Shown here one piece after another: positions 60,301 to 64,000 of a stretch of DNA of 64,000 nucleotides. The stretch is from Crossaster papposus (Eukaryota > Echinodermata > Asteroidea > Velatida > Solasteridae): contig JBAIAA010000240.1 in NCBI GenBank assembly GCA_037893245.1, positions 620,001 to 684,000 of the forward strand. Reading direction: 5' to 3'. Numbering within the stretch: position 1 is the stretch's first letter; each line of letters begins with the position of its first letter. The notes under the pieces were generated by a model. That model ran no database searches and was not told where the DNA came from. It saw nothing but the letters and a program-made list of their open reading frames with translations. The position numbers and the translations under genes were made by a program.

Positions 60301-61072
60301 TGATAATTCAAGCAATTACCAATGGTGTATCCTACATGTACCTTTAAAACAATTATTTAACAATTGTAAGGTCATAATTTCTTTCCGAAAATCTGTTTGT
60401 ATAGAGAAAGAAAATACGGCCAAGGAGCCAGCTAATATATGCTGTTATGTTTCAATGCCAATTTTGAAAATAGCTGGTACAGTACTTGGGTAAAACCATG
60501 TTTTGGTGTTTTTTTACGGCAAATAATAAACTTGCAGTCATTCCAGAATGACAACAATTATCAAAATTACATCTAAAACATTTCCGAAAATTAACATTTT
60601 TAGAGGCTTGACTTCCTGCCAACTTGAATCGATCACGTGATTGAAGCACGAATCGTCTGTTTGCGAGAGTTACTCCTGGTCTTACCGAGAGCACACTCTT
60701 GCTAATCCGCGAGGTCGTACTCCTGCCATTCGTGGGCTCAGGAGTATGCTCGTGTTAACACAAGTAGCCTTCCGAAACGTTGAGATACTTTATAATCACA
60801 AAAGTTCCTCATTGCTATGTGGATTAATGCATCTTACTTTCTTTTCGACCCAGCCGACAAAACCGCTCAGACAACGGCCAAGCAAACCGAATAAGTCGAC
60901 AACAAGGAAGCCGGTGGATTTCAACGGCCGTGGGAGGTTGAATCCGGCCTTTGAGAGCGAAGTCGCGGCAGACGCGGTGGACGAGGGCACCCTAAGCCTG
61001 GGCACCTACAAGCTGGCGTACCAGAGCGAGGAAGATGCCACCACCAGGACCACTCCGATAACAGTTTTGTAG
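17308..61072 (+). CDS. ATP11A-like: P4-ATPase phospholipid flippase, ATP11 class (33 coding exons)
   Basis: ATP11 proteins are class-6 P4-ATPases that, with a CDC50 subunit, move phosphatidylserine and phosphatidylethanolamine to the inner leaflet. Exons: 17308-17343, 18896-19015, 19675-19764, 31251-31331, 31670-31777, 32959-33087, 33696-33850, 34898-34962, 35437-35518, 36260-36416, 37173-37254, 37774-37832, 37978-38172, 38322-38491, 39342-39484, 40365-40468, 41926-42039, 42607-42729, 42908-43056, 43747-43900, 44819-44921, 45241-45386, 45976-46035, 46169-46355, 46916-46995, 47148-47213, 48747-48850, 49131-49151, 49582-49747, 52424-52525 (or to stop 52543), 54266-54344, 58338-58423, 60854-61072. 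Every junction is GT-AG and in phase. Exons 1-29 give 1083 residues: DGET 182-185, PISL 361-364, DKTGT with phospho-Asp 414, KGAES Lys565, TGDKQETA 676-683, GDGAND 790-795. [15 protein letters not shown] and [14 protein letters not shown] point to ATP11 rather than ATP8, ATP9 or ATP10. A, B or C assignment rests mainly on TUBGCP3 linkage. Confidence 0.93.
17872..18062 (-). CDS. Unrecognised exon-like ORF in ATP11 intron 1
   Basis: On the minus strand TGTCATTTCAG precedes an open stretch containing [20 protein letters not shown] and [19 protein letters not shown], ending CAG|GTTTTA. It looks like an internal exon, perhaps of a DNA-transposon protein, but I do not recognise the family and see no partner exons. 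Confidence 0.25.
18566..18714. mobile_element. TTAA MITE family E, copy 1
   Basis: It starts TTAACCCTAACCCTCCAGGG and ends GGCAGGGTTAGATTAA. The interior (TTGGCTAGAAACCCTGCCAG, GTCCAGCAAGGTCAAGCAGT) is nearly identical to the 33.9-kb copy. Confidence 0.85.
18896..19015 (+). CDS. ATP11-like exon 2 (N-terminal strand before TM1)
   Basis: Encodes [19 protein letters not shown] and [10 protein letters not shown]. The RTIFVNH and DNxIxSSKY elements are typical of ATP11 N-termini. Confidence 0.88.
19388..19613. mobile_element. MITE family J (CATAGAGCTGCTAAGC), copy 1
   Basis: GGGCCAATTTCATAGAGCTG and its inverse, 226 bp. It stops 61 bp before ATP11 exon 3. Confidence 0.88.
19675..19764 (+). CDS. 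ATP11-like exon 3 (TM1 entry)
   Basis: Encodes [20 protein letters not shown] and the first membrane helix ([10 protein letters not shown]). It is followed by an 11.5-kb intron, the longest in the gene. Confidence 0.93.
20289..20563. mobile_element. MITE family J, copy 2
   Basis: GGGCCCAATTTCATAGCGCTG through GCAGCTCTATGAAATTGGGCCC. A decayed single end occurs at about 51456. Confidence 0.85.
22389..23150 (+). repeat. Four-copy ~175-bp tandem repeat ending in an A-rich tract and hairpin
   Basis: The phrase TGCCAAGTCTCAAGTCGAT recurs at about 22446, 22620 and 22973, with a diverged copy at about 22796, giving spacings of about 174, 176 and 177 bp. Each unit has AAAAACGTGTACAAAACCTA and CGTGACCTTGAATGACG. 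After the last copy come a 40-base A-rich run (23062-23102) and a GCTGTTTCGG/CCGAAACAGC hairpin (23121-23149). The same GCTGTTTCG occurs at 22391. Confidence 0.8.
23683..24304. mobile_element. TTAA element with CCCTAACCC ends, nested in the hAT-like element
   Basis: TTAACCCTAACCCCC on the left and GGTAGGGTTAGGGTTAA on the right. The interior is full of short TACTACT/AGTAGTA and TAGTATTTTG repeats. Confidence 0.75.
25579..25792. mobile_element. TTAA MITE family A copy
   Basis: TTAAAGGAAGTATACACCA through GGTGTATCCCTACCTTTAA, inverted orientation relative to the 10.2-kb copy, with an internal deletion. Confidence 0.82.
26020..26290 (+). mobile_element. tRNA-derived SINE family S1, copy 1
   Basis: TGGAGCATTGACTTTGTG, GTAAAGCTGCAGGT and GGGTTCGAGTCC (B-box match) are followed by GGCAAGGCACTTTGTCACTC and CTCTCCACCCAGGAGTAAA, shared with copies at 41.6-41.9 and 59.1 kb. 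Confidence 0.75.
26450..26651. mobile_element. TTAA MITE family A, right part
   Basis: The interior (ACTGCTCGGCGCCGGTTGAA) and right end (TGGTGTATCCTACCTTTAA) are present. The left end appears lost against the SINE at 26.0-26.3 kb. A similar half copy lies at about 27045-27210. Confidence 0.7.
27484..28434 (+). mobile_element. Non-autonomous piggyBac element, TTAA-flanked
   Basis: The 951-bp element is flanked by TTAA at 27480-27483 and 28435-28438. Its ends CACTTTGAGTGCCA and TGGCACTCAAAGTG are inverted copies. Inside, ATG at 27710 starts [17 protein letters not shown], then an acidic stretch ([16 protein letters not shown]) ending at a GTAAGT donor (27809), the look of a piggyBac transposase first exon. 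The catalytic part is missing. It is inserted into a family-A MITE (27416-28754). Confidence 0.85.
27710..27808 (+). pseudogene. piggyBac transposase N-terminal exon remnant
   Basis: 33 codons with the acidic Ser/Asp-rich N-terminus typical of PGBD-like transposases, followed by a consensus splice donor. No DDD catalytic core is present in the element. Confidence 0.7.
29084..29375 (-). mobile_element. tRNA-derived SINE family S2
   Basis: On the minus strand GTTGGTGTAGCGGTTC and GGGTTCGAATCCGG resemble A and B boxes. They are followed by a body and the 3' end CGCCGTGAATATGGCCA, GGTACGGCGTTAAA, then (CACT)n. The same 3' end occurs at 39878-39931 and 41454-41517. Confidence 0.75.
29521..29710. 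mobile_element. MITE family F, copy 1
   Basis: GCTGGTTCGTACTTTGCGCG and CGTGCCAAGTACAAACCAACC are inverted ends. GCGAATTTGACGTCA and TTTTGCGAATTCGCAGCGCA are the family interior, also seen at about 43361-43500 and 50305-50465. Confidence 0.7.
30437..30532. mobile_element. TTAA MITE family B, internally deleted copy
   Basis: CCCAGTTCGCGCGTGGATT on the left and GACGCGAACTGGTTAA on the right leave a copy of under 100 bp. Confidence 0.7.
30715..31108. mobile_element. Foldback MITE family C, copy 3
   Basis: Termini TAAGCCATTTGCGCGTGAC and its inverse. The arms contain ATCACGTGATTCGGGGCAAG. It lies 142 bp before ATP11 exon 4. Confidence 0.88.
32291..32683. mobile_element. MITE family G, copy 1
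   Basis: GTGACCTGTTCCAACGAAAC and its inverse bound 393 bp in intron 5. Confidence 0.85.
32959..33087 (+). CDS. ATP11-like exon 6 (actuator domain, DGET)
   Basis: Encodes [20 protein letters not shown], then [15 protein letters not shown] (residues 182-185) is the P4-ATPase dephosphorylation loop that replaces TGES of cation pumps. Confidence 0.95.
33163..33404. mobile_element. TTAA MITE family B, copy 5, abutting a family-A end
   Basis: TTAACCAGTTCGCCCCGG through CCGGCGCGAACTGGTTAA. The last TTAA (33401-33404) directly starts AAGGTAGTATACATCATT, a family-A left end whose right end is not clear (fades near 33660). Confidence 0.85.
33910..34059. mobile_element. TTAA MITE family E, copy 2
   Basis: TTAACCCTAACCCTCCAGGG through GGCAGGGTTAGGGTTAA, 150 bp. 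It begins 60 bp after the exon-7 donor. Confidence 0.88.
34097..34525. mobile_element. MITE family G, copy 2
   Basis: GTGACCTGTTCCAACGAAAC through GTTTCGTTGGAGCAGGTCAC in intron 7, 38 bp after a family-E copy. It shares CTGACAACCTAATTA-type interior with copy 1 in opposite orientation. Confidence 0.85.
35650..35782. mobile_element. TTAA MITE family B, truncated copy, abutting family A
   Basis: Only the right portion of a family-B copy is present (GTGTGCTACCCACAGATGCC through CGCGAACTGGTTAA). It shares TTAA 35779-35782 with the next element. Confidence 0.75.
35779..36163. mobile_element. TTAA MITE family A in intron 9
   Basis: TTAAAGGTAGGATATACCG through GGTGTATCCTACCGGTACCTTTAA. Confidence 0.8.
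37173..37254 (+). CDS. ATP11-like exon 11 (TM4, PISL motif)
   Basis: Encodes [17 protein letters not shown]. The unwound TM4 PISL element (361-364) lines the lipid path in flippases, in place of the PEGL of cation pumps. Confidence 0.94.
37378..37588. mobile_element. TTAA MITE family B, partial copy in intron 11
   Basis: GCAAAGTTTTCCCAAGATTC through ACGGCGAACTGGTTAG. The left end is lost in a CCCTAACCC-like junction. Confidence 0.75.
37978..38172 (+). CDS. ATP11-like exon 13 (phosphorylation site DKTGT)
   Basis: Encodes [20 protein letters not shown], then GTLTEND. The aspartate codon at 38053-38055 (residue 414) is the catalytic phosphate acceptor. The acceptor was placed at 37977 because it keeps phase 0 after exon 12. 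Confidence 0.96.
38480..38950 (+). repeat. Degenerate 10-11-bp repeat CACAAGTCAAT in intron 14
   Basis: GTCACGAG/GTCACAAG variants give way to TCACAAGTCTA and TCACAAGTCAA units. The reverse complement is the GACTTGTGATT motif also seen in introns 26 and 29. Confidence 0.85.
38951..39181 (+). repeat. (CAACCCAATCC)n minisatellite, about 21 units
   Basis: Nearly perfect 11-bp units continue from the CACAAGTC repeats and return to ACAAGCCAATC afterwards, so they derive from them. Confidence 0.95.
39868..39931 (+). mobile_element. SINE S2 3' end
   Basis: CGCCGTGAATATGGCCACTG, then CGGTACGGCGTTAAA and (ACTC)n, matching the S2 tail. Plus-strand orientation. Confidence 0.7.
40365..40468 (+). CDS. 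ATP11-like exon 16 (nucleotide-binding KGAES)
   Basis: Encodes [17 protein letters not shown], with the ATP-binding lysine at residue 565. The donor is GTTAGT. A TTAA-flanked piggyBac remnant begins only 11 bp beyond the donor (TTAA at 40479-40482). Confidence 0.93.
40483..41244 (-). mobile_element. Second piggyBac-type remnant, TTAA-flanked
   Basis: Flanked by TTAA at 40479-40482 and 41245-41248, with related ends CCCTTTCAATACCG and CTCTATCAATACC. On the minus strand [10 protein letters not shown], a stop, [20 protein letters not shown] and a Gly/Arg-rich end (about 40970-40749) resemble a piggyBac transposase N-terminus. It contains two CTGTCGAGTAAACTCGACATT subrepeats at 41165-41235. It lies just past the ATP11 exon-16 donor. 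Confidence 0.75.
41449..41517 (+). mobile_element. SINE S2 3' end
   Basis: CCGTGAATATGGCCACTGATG, then CGGTACGGCGTTAAAC and (ACTC)n. Head lost. Confidence 0.7.
41640..41880 (-). mobile_element. tRNA-derived SINE family S1, copy 2
   Basis: Minus-strand copy: GGAGTATACAGCTCGATGC, TTTTACTCCTGGGTGGAGAG and GAGTGACAAAGTGCCTTGCC read inverted relative to copy 1. It ends about 45 bp before ATP11 exon 17. Confidence 0.75.
42208..42395. mobile_element. TTAA MITE family B, 3'-truncated copy in intron 17
   Basis: It starts TTTAACCAGTTCGCGCCGG and runs to CGGATCGAGTTTCGTGC. The other terminus is missing. Confidence 0.8.
42908..43056 (+). CDS. ATP11-like exon 19 (P-domain TGDK)
   Basis: Encodes [16 protein letters not shown], the conserved P-domain loop of P4-ATPases. 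It ends in phase 2 before exon 20 (43747-43900). Confidence 0.95.
43361..43500. mobile_element. MITE family F, copy 2
   Basis: GGTCGGTTCATACTGGACAG on the left, TTTTTGCGAATTCGCAGAGCG in the middle and GTATAAACCGAAT on the right. Same layout as 29.5 kb but shorter. Confidence 0.6.
44042..44222. mobile_element. Near-perfect foldback hairpin element
   Basis: ACACATATGGACTGGCA to TTTCCCGAGG is followed by the inverse arm, with matched segments such as TAGAGCACGTCTAT and GTGAGTGACCAGAAG. The arms are about 85 bp with a few differences. It sits in intron 20. Confidence 0.88.
44819..44921 (+). CDS. ATP11-like exon 21 (GDGAND hinge)
   Basis: Encodes [20 protein letters not shown], the invariant magnesium-coordinating hinge of the P domain (residues 790-795). 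Confidence 0.96.
45396..45880 (+). repeat. GGGCTTTGCTGGTCT minisatellite in intron 22
   Basis: TGGGCTT-based units of 10-15 bp begin just after the exon-22 donor and end in 15-bp units. Purely repetitive; the open frames are artefacts. Confidence 0.9.
47290..48572 (+). repeat. 11-bp minisatellite of 108 near-perfect units in intron 26
   Basis: Three blocks follow each other: 11 units of GGCTCGGGACT (47341-47461), 15 of GACTCGGGACT (47462-47626) and 82 of GACTTGGGACT (47627-48528). A few GACTTCGGACT/GACTTCAGACT units end it. Flanks hold GACTTGTGGTTG and GGCTTGTGATT. Confidence 0.97.
49013..49090 (-). mobile_element. SINE S2 tRNA-like head
   Basis: Minus strand: GTTGGCACAGTGATTC and GGGTTCGATTTCC. 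CCACCGCTGTGACCCGGG matches the 29.3-kb head. Confidence 0.65.
49131..49151 (+). CDS. ATP11-like 21-nt microexon (exon 28)
   Basis: Between TTAATCTCAG and GGTAAGT lie 21 bases that complete a split Trp codon on each side and add FKVLGG. Exon 27 ends in TG and exon 29 starts with G, so skipping the microexon also keeps the frame and would remove seven residues near TM9-TM10. Placement relies on phase and position only. Confidence 0.8.
49212..49451. mobile_element. TTAA MITE family B, copy in intron 28
   Basis: TTAATCAGTTCGCGCCGG through GTGCGAACTGGTTAA, with TTAA at both ends. It lies between the microexon and exon 29. Confidence 0.87.
49582..49747 (+). CDS. ATP11-like exon 29 (TM10 and end of membrane domain)
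   Basis: Encodes [15 protein letters not shown], then [20 protein letters not shown] and a short juxtamembrane piece ending SESQVAN. It is the last exon of the shared membrane domain before the tail alternatives. Confidence 0.93.
49781..50130 (+). repeat. 10-11-bp minisatellite in intron 29
   Basis: Inverted units (CACAAGTCC) at 49808-49865 are followed by GACTTGTGATG units and twelve perfect GGGACTTGCA units (49991-50110). The two orientations could form a hairpin. Confidence 0.93.
50305..50465. mobile_element. MITE family F, copy 3
   Basis: TGCGATACGAATTTGACGTCA and TGAGAATTCGCTTTACAAA are family-F interior pieces. The terminal repeats are degraded. Confidence 0.5.
50807..51124 (-). CDS. 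Unrecognised 105-codon ORF in ATP11 intron 29
   Basis: An open frame contains [20 protein letters not shown] and [14 protein letters not shown]. It lies in repeat-like DNA next to a TCTG-rich tract, so it may be part of a dispersed element rather than a gene. No domain recognised. Confidence 0.2.
   Translation of the reverse strand: MGVSVTSRHIMASFLSRIIFDLGYSIETPDVRVILDSFNQRLSDKVNVIHHQYGTNEENKLSRGNRYNADFHPDLPTLKKLFKVIKISDLDPDQSENLYGIILDP
52424..52543 (+). CDS. ATP11-like exon 30: alternative C-terminal end or splice point
   Basis: A strong acceptor (TTCATTTTCAG) opens a phase-0 frame with [18 protein letters not shown], ending PRTVYGTV and TGA at 52541-52543, giving a protein of about 1122 residues, close to vertebrate ATP11 lengths. 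A weak in-frame donor at 52526 (ACG|GTTTAC) would instead skip the stop and join exon 31. Both options are open. Confidence 0.65.
   Translation: MKWHLGRYETLPEPENVFRNGVDSTSQETHIPRTVYGTV
53385..53490. mobile_element. TTAA MITE family E, partial copy 3
   Basis: ACCCTAACCCTCCAGGGTAT and GGCTAGAAACCCTGCCAAACG match the left part of family E. The right end is lost. Confidence 0.7.
54266..54344 (+). CDS. ATP11-like candidate exon 31 (cytosolic tail)
   Basis: Between TGTACAG and GGTAAT a frame starting in phase 0 reads [20 protein letters not shown] and EETVPS, ending in phase 1 as exon 32 requires. The polypyrimidine tract is poor, so this exon rests on phase and on disordered-tail composition. 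Confidence 0.5.
54511..54996. mobile_element. TTAA MITE family D, copy 2, with nested inverted-repeat element
   Basis: TTAACCCTTGCTCT and GAGCAAGGGTTAA are the ends. Inside, TGCTGCGTTCCAATCGCGTC (54593) and its inverse ending 54923 bound a 331-bp nested element. Confidence 0.85.
55490..55870 (+). repeat. C-rich tracts and CCCCACCTTC repeats
   Basis: A C-run at 55495-55516 and CCCCACCCCCACCTTCC repeats at 55728-55850, in intron 31. Confidence 0.85.
56247..56664. mobile_element. TTAA MITE family H
   Basis: TTAAAGGGATCGTATACG and CGTATACGATCCCTTTAA extend to 25-base inverted ends through TTTGGTAATT, 418 bp with TTAA at both sides. Inside, GAGAAACGTTACTGCAGTGA and its near-copy form a palindromic doublet (56419-56473). 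Confidence 0.88.
57345..58140. mobile_element. Large inverted-repeat element in intron 31
   Basis: Outer arms CAGATTGGTGCACAATAGA and its diverged inverse near 58115, and inner arms GTCATCACAAAATGAGCGT (57602) with ACGCTCATTCTGTGATGAC (57989). AATATTTGGCTATAG and its inverse lie between. About 0.8 kb, moderately decayed. Confidence 0.65.
58338..58423 (+). CDS. ATP11-like candidate exon 32 (Ser/Pro-rich tail)
   Basis: Joined to exon 31 it reads [20 protein letters not shown] and RSVSPGVEE, ending GAG|GTATGT in phase 0. The SP repeats suggest phosphorylation sites in a disordered cytosolic tail. The split GAC codon matches exactly. Confidence 0.6.
58725..58780 (+). repeat. Interstitial telomere-like CCCTAA motifs
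   Basis: Five CCCTAACCC-type units separated by odd bases in intron 32. Shorter CCCTAACCC motifs elsewhere are element termini. Confidence 0.6.
59095..59265 (+). mobile_element. tRNA-derived SINE family S1, copy 3
   Basis: GGAGCATTGAGTTCGTCG, GTGGGTTCGAGTCCGGCC and CTCTCCACCCAGGAGTAAA follow the order of copy 1. Confidence 0.75.
59955..60347. mobile_element. TTAA MITE family A in intron 32
   Basis: TTAAAAGTAGGATACACCA through TGGTGTATCCTACATGTACCTTTAA. It contains GCGATCGCCGAATGGCGATCGC, a hairpin typical of this family. Confidence 0.85.
60854..61072 (+). CDS. ATP11-like last coding exon 33
   Basis: After the acceptor TTTTCGACCCAG the only open frame reads 72 residues, basic at first ([20 protein letters not shown]), then acidic, ending TPITVL and TAG at 61070-61072. 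GC-rich codon use matches the other ATP11 exons and contrasts with the AT-rich flanks. Confidence 0.7.
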   Translation, partial: PTKPLRQRPSKPNKSTTRKPVDFNGRGRLNPAFESEVAADAVDEGTLSLGTYKLAYQSEEDATTRTTPITVL

Positions 61073-61232
61073 ATTCAAAAGTAGGCAAGATATGTGGTTG
61101 ATGAAGGTTGATAAACCATCCTTGTTTTATTTTTTCCAAAAAATGTTATTGGGTTAATGATTCTAAACTTCCTTGTGTATAGCATAGGAAAGTTTTTGAA
61201 GATATTGACAATTTGGGAGACCGCCAACATAG

Positions 61233-61305
61233 GGCAAGATTGCTCAGTTGGTAGAGCGCCGGTCCGGTGTTCCGGAGGTCGCAGGTTCGAGTCCCGCCTT
61301 TGCCA
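61233..61305 (+). tRNA. tRNA-Thr(GGU)-like sequence, probable tRNA pseudogene or SINE head
   Basis: It folds as a 72-nt cloverleaf: acceptor GGCAAGA/CTTTGCC with weak inner pairs, D arm GCTC-AGTTGGTA-GAGC, anticodon arm CCGGT-CCGGTGT-TCCGG and T arm GCAGG-TTCGAGT-CCCGC. The loop would put GGT at 34-36. Position 33 is C instead of the invariant U, and there are mismatches in three stems, so a working tRNA is unlikely. The B box GGTTCGAGTCC is intact. It lies 160 bp past the ATP11 stop. Confidence 0.45.
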
Positions 61306-61398
61306 ATTTCTTTGTTTCCTTTGAAATTTGTTTTATAAGACAGCTTGATTGGATCATTCATTCTAGACTCAAAGTCGAAATTCTATTGTTTTCTTATA

Positions 61399-61404
61399 AA
61401 TAAA
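61399..61404 (+). terminator. Candidate poly(A) signal for the ATP11-like gene
   Basis: AATAAA lies 327 bp past the stop. Others occur at 61771-61776 and 61815-61820, so 3'UTRs of different length are possible. Confidence 0.4.
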
Positions 61405-63300
61405 ATAGAATTATAAAATTGGAATGGAAAGATTTTGGCATTGGAGCACACACATTTTTTTTTTCCTGTCGTGATACATTTGTAGAATGTTGCGAGCGAA
61501 TGAAAAGTTACCAAAGAAAACGACCAAATAATTTTTTTGGGGGGGGGGGATGTGATTTAATTGCAGTACTTGCATATTAAAATGTATCGTTTTGTATAGA
61601 TTTGTTTTTATTTAAGTCACCTTTTGTAGGGTTGTGAAATTTTCTCTGTATTTTTTTAAAATAATAGTACTCTAACTCTTCAAAGTTAACAAAAATCACT
61701 GATGACTCGTTCAAAATTGGAGCCCCTAGTCTATTTTGTTTTAAACACTTGACGCATATTAATTATAAAGAATAAAAAAGCCACCTGTCCTTTTTTGCTT
61801 TTATGTTGACTGTTAATAAATCATGTGAACATTTCAAGCATGTTGTTTTAACTCCTCACTGCCTTAAGTAAAGGCCTTGCAGGACCAAGTCCCAAAAATT
61901 TAGGAATGGATTTTGACAGATTTAGTTTAATTTGGCAAGTACTTGGAGCATTTTCACCAAGGATTTTATCCAGTGGCTTAGCTTGTTGAAAGCTACAACT
62001 TTGTGCCCAGAAGTGATCATCAAAAAATATTGTCAAGATATGTTTGGATGAATGTTTTTTTGCCTTTTTTTGTACTTTTCTTCGTCAAATGCCTTGTCCA
62101 ATTTTCACTGTACTAAATACTTAATTGTGTGATTAGATTTGATAAGTTTTAATTGTTTTTTTGTGGATTAAGGTTATCAAGATTATCCTGCTGCTTTCCT
62201 TAATGAATGCTTTCAGATTGTATTTTTTGTTTTATTCCGTTTACAGCACGATATCTTTCACCGTGTTTTTGTTAACGGAAGCCTTTCAAAAGTGCCTGTG
62301 AAAATCAAAATGGTGTCTGGTAATTTTCCTAATCAGAATAAGAGGAATTTAAATCATGTGCATATATTTCTTTATCTGGCCTCATGTTAAACACGCTTTA
62401 ACCTATCATTAAAGGTAGGATACACCATTTGCAGATATTGAATTGTTTTACTTATCTGCAAATGGTGTATTCTACCTTTAACTGCCTTTGAAACAATTTG
62501 CCTCATTATAATAACAAAGACAAGATTTGAAAAATGGTAATGTGGTGTTTTTTTCACAGAAATAAACTTCTTACATTTATTTTTTGTCTAAAATAAATTA
62601 TAAAATATTTTGTAAACTAATGCTATAACAGAAGTTGAGTTTAAAGTTGTACTTTGTGCAATAATCATGGTAACTTACTTTTCCTTAAAAATTAGAAGAT
62701 TAAGTAGTCAGCCCTTTACCATAAATTTGTCAGTGACAGAAACTGAAAGTTTTGTTGAAAGAATTGTTGAAGTTTGACGAAAAAAAAATCCAACAAAGAT
62801 AGCACCGAGTTCGACTGTTGTGCTGGTTTTCTATTCTACAAAGACCAATGATTGAGAATTTTCCCCTTGTTTTTAAAAGACCCACAAAGTTTTTTTCAAC
62901 CACTTTTAATATGCTGCGGAAAGATTCCTTCTTTTTTCTTTTTTATTAAGAAAGATTAATTTGAATAGATGGCAGGTTGTACGAGTCCGAGACAAATCGT
63001 ACAGAGTCCGAGATGAATTGAATGTTTAGTCACTTGAAGTAGGTTAGTTAGTCTGGCGACAAGATGTCGCAACTTAAGTACACACACATTGGCGGCAACA
63101 CACGGTGTCCTTATCAAAGGACTGTGTACAGAGATCTGTCACACTGGAGTTTAAGCATGCAGCTTGCTCAGAAAGAATCACGAAAACACTTGAAAGAGTG
63201 CACCACAACAGTAGTGGTTTCCCAAGCCAATATGACCCATCAGGCAGGTGTTTATCTTGGATTGCCTTGGCAAGAAACCCACAGAGAATATTTGTATTCC
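61405..63300. other. 3' flank, AT-rich, no recognised gene
   Basis: Apart from the hairpin at 62409-62481 I see only AT-rich sequence. ATG at 63064 opens 117 codons that run into the pyrimidine tract and show no family likeness. Confidence 0.5.
62409..62481. mobile_element. Minimal family-A hairpin MITE
   Basis: Only the inverted ends remain: 29-base arms from TTAAAGGTAGGATACACC to GCAGATA and back, with a 15-base loop and TTAA on both sides, 73 bp in all. Confidence 0.88.
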
Positions 63301-63665
63301 CCCCCCCCCCCCCCCAATACATTCCACCTTTTCCCCCATAACACCACACCCTTCCCTGTAACCCCATCCCTTCTCATAACCCCACCCTCTCTCCATAACC
63401 CCACCCTCTCCCCATAATCATACTCTCTCCACATAACCCCCCCCTCTCCCCCTTAACCCCCCCCCTCACCCCCCCTTCCTTAACCCTCCCCCCCTCCCTC
63501 CCTCTGACCCCTCCCCCCCCTCTGACCCCTCCCCTCCCATCCCTCCTTCCTTCTCCTCTGACCCCTGACCTCTTCCCTACCTTTCCTTCTAACCTCTAAC
63601 CCCTCCCCTCTAACCACTAACCCCTTTACTCTAACCCCATCCCCTCCCCCAAACCACACCCAATT
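63301..63665 (+). repeat. Pyrimidine-rich tract, 3' flank
   Basis: A C-run, then CCATAACCCCACCCTCTC and CTCTGACCCCTCCCC repeats. No gene. Confidence 0.9.
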
Positions 63666-64000
63666 TCTTTTTTTTCTTTTTTCATCCTCTTTTTTTTAAA
63701 ATCCATAATTTTTTTATTGAACATTGTTTGTGCCTGACCTGTGTGGTTTTTTTTTAAATCTAATTTCGTGACAATTAGTGATACAAATAGAAATTTATGC
63801 ACTCTTTTTTTTGTAATCCACACTTTATACAACCTAAGTGACACTTTCTTGATAAACCTTGATAATGATCAATCATTATACACTTATCTGCCTTCAAAGA
63901 AACTTGCACATGTATTTAAAAGTAAAGAAAGGTATTTTTGTGCGTACCACTATAAAACAAACTTGTGTATCATATTTATGTAAAAATTAATTTAAAAACA

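Overview
The window is a stretch of animal nuclear DNA. It has intron-rich genes with GT-AG splice sites, long introns packed with transposons, low-complexity tracts and minisatellites, and no bacterial-style operons. The families seen (an ATP11-class flippase, GCP3, an animal nitrobindin, CR1/L2-type LINE, many foldback MITEs and tRNA-derived SINEs) and the gene neighbourhood fit a marine deuterostome. An echinoderm is my best guess, but the species is an inference I cannot test here.

Layout. (1) 993-9971, plus strand: the last ten coding exons of TUBGCP3 (gamma-tubulin complex component 3), 5'-truncated by the window edge. Its introns hold foldback MITEs, a 109-bp minisatellite that copies the exon-5 splice donor, and a 5'-truncated LINE. 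(2) 11721-13713, minus strand: a four-exon nitrobindin (THAP4 C-domain-like) gene, tail-to-tail with TUBGCP3. Its first exon is broken by three frame changes. (3) 14.4-17.3 kb: an intergenic region with a C-rich block on its left edge and a 1.1-kb inverted-repeat element next to the start of the following gene. (4) 17308-61072, plus strand: a complete P4-ATPase of the ATP11 class, 33 coding exons over about 44 kb, with every inter-exon phase matching and all catalytic motifs present. The C-terminus has two possible forms, about 1122 and about 1244 residues. (5) 61.1-64.0 kb: 3' flank with poly(A) signals, a tRNA-like sequence, a hairpin MITE and a pyrimidine-rich block.

The introns are the accessory part of the window. 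At least six TTAA-flanked element families occur, including two piggyBac remnants with transposase N-termini, and several copies abut head-to-tail sharing one TTAA. A 3.7-kb hAT-like element with a perfect 8-bp target duplication fills much of ATP11 intron 3. Three different ATP11 introns carry 10-11-bp minisatellites that trace to one motif, GACTTGTGATT.

Together the genes concern microtubule nucleation (TUBGCP3), haem/NO or peroxynitrite chemistry (nitrobindin) and phospholipid asymmetry (ATP11). They are not an operon or pathway, but TUBGCP3 and ATP11A are also neighbours in human 13q34 (from memory), so this looks like an old linkage.
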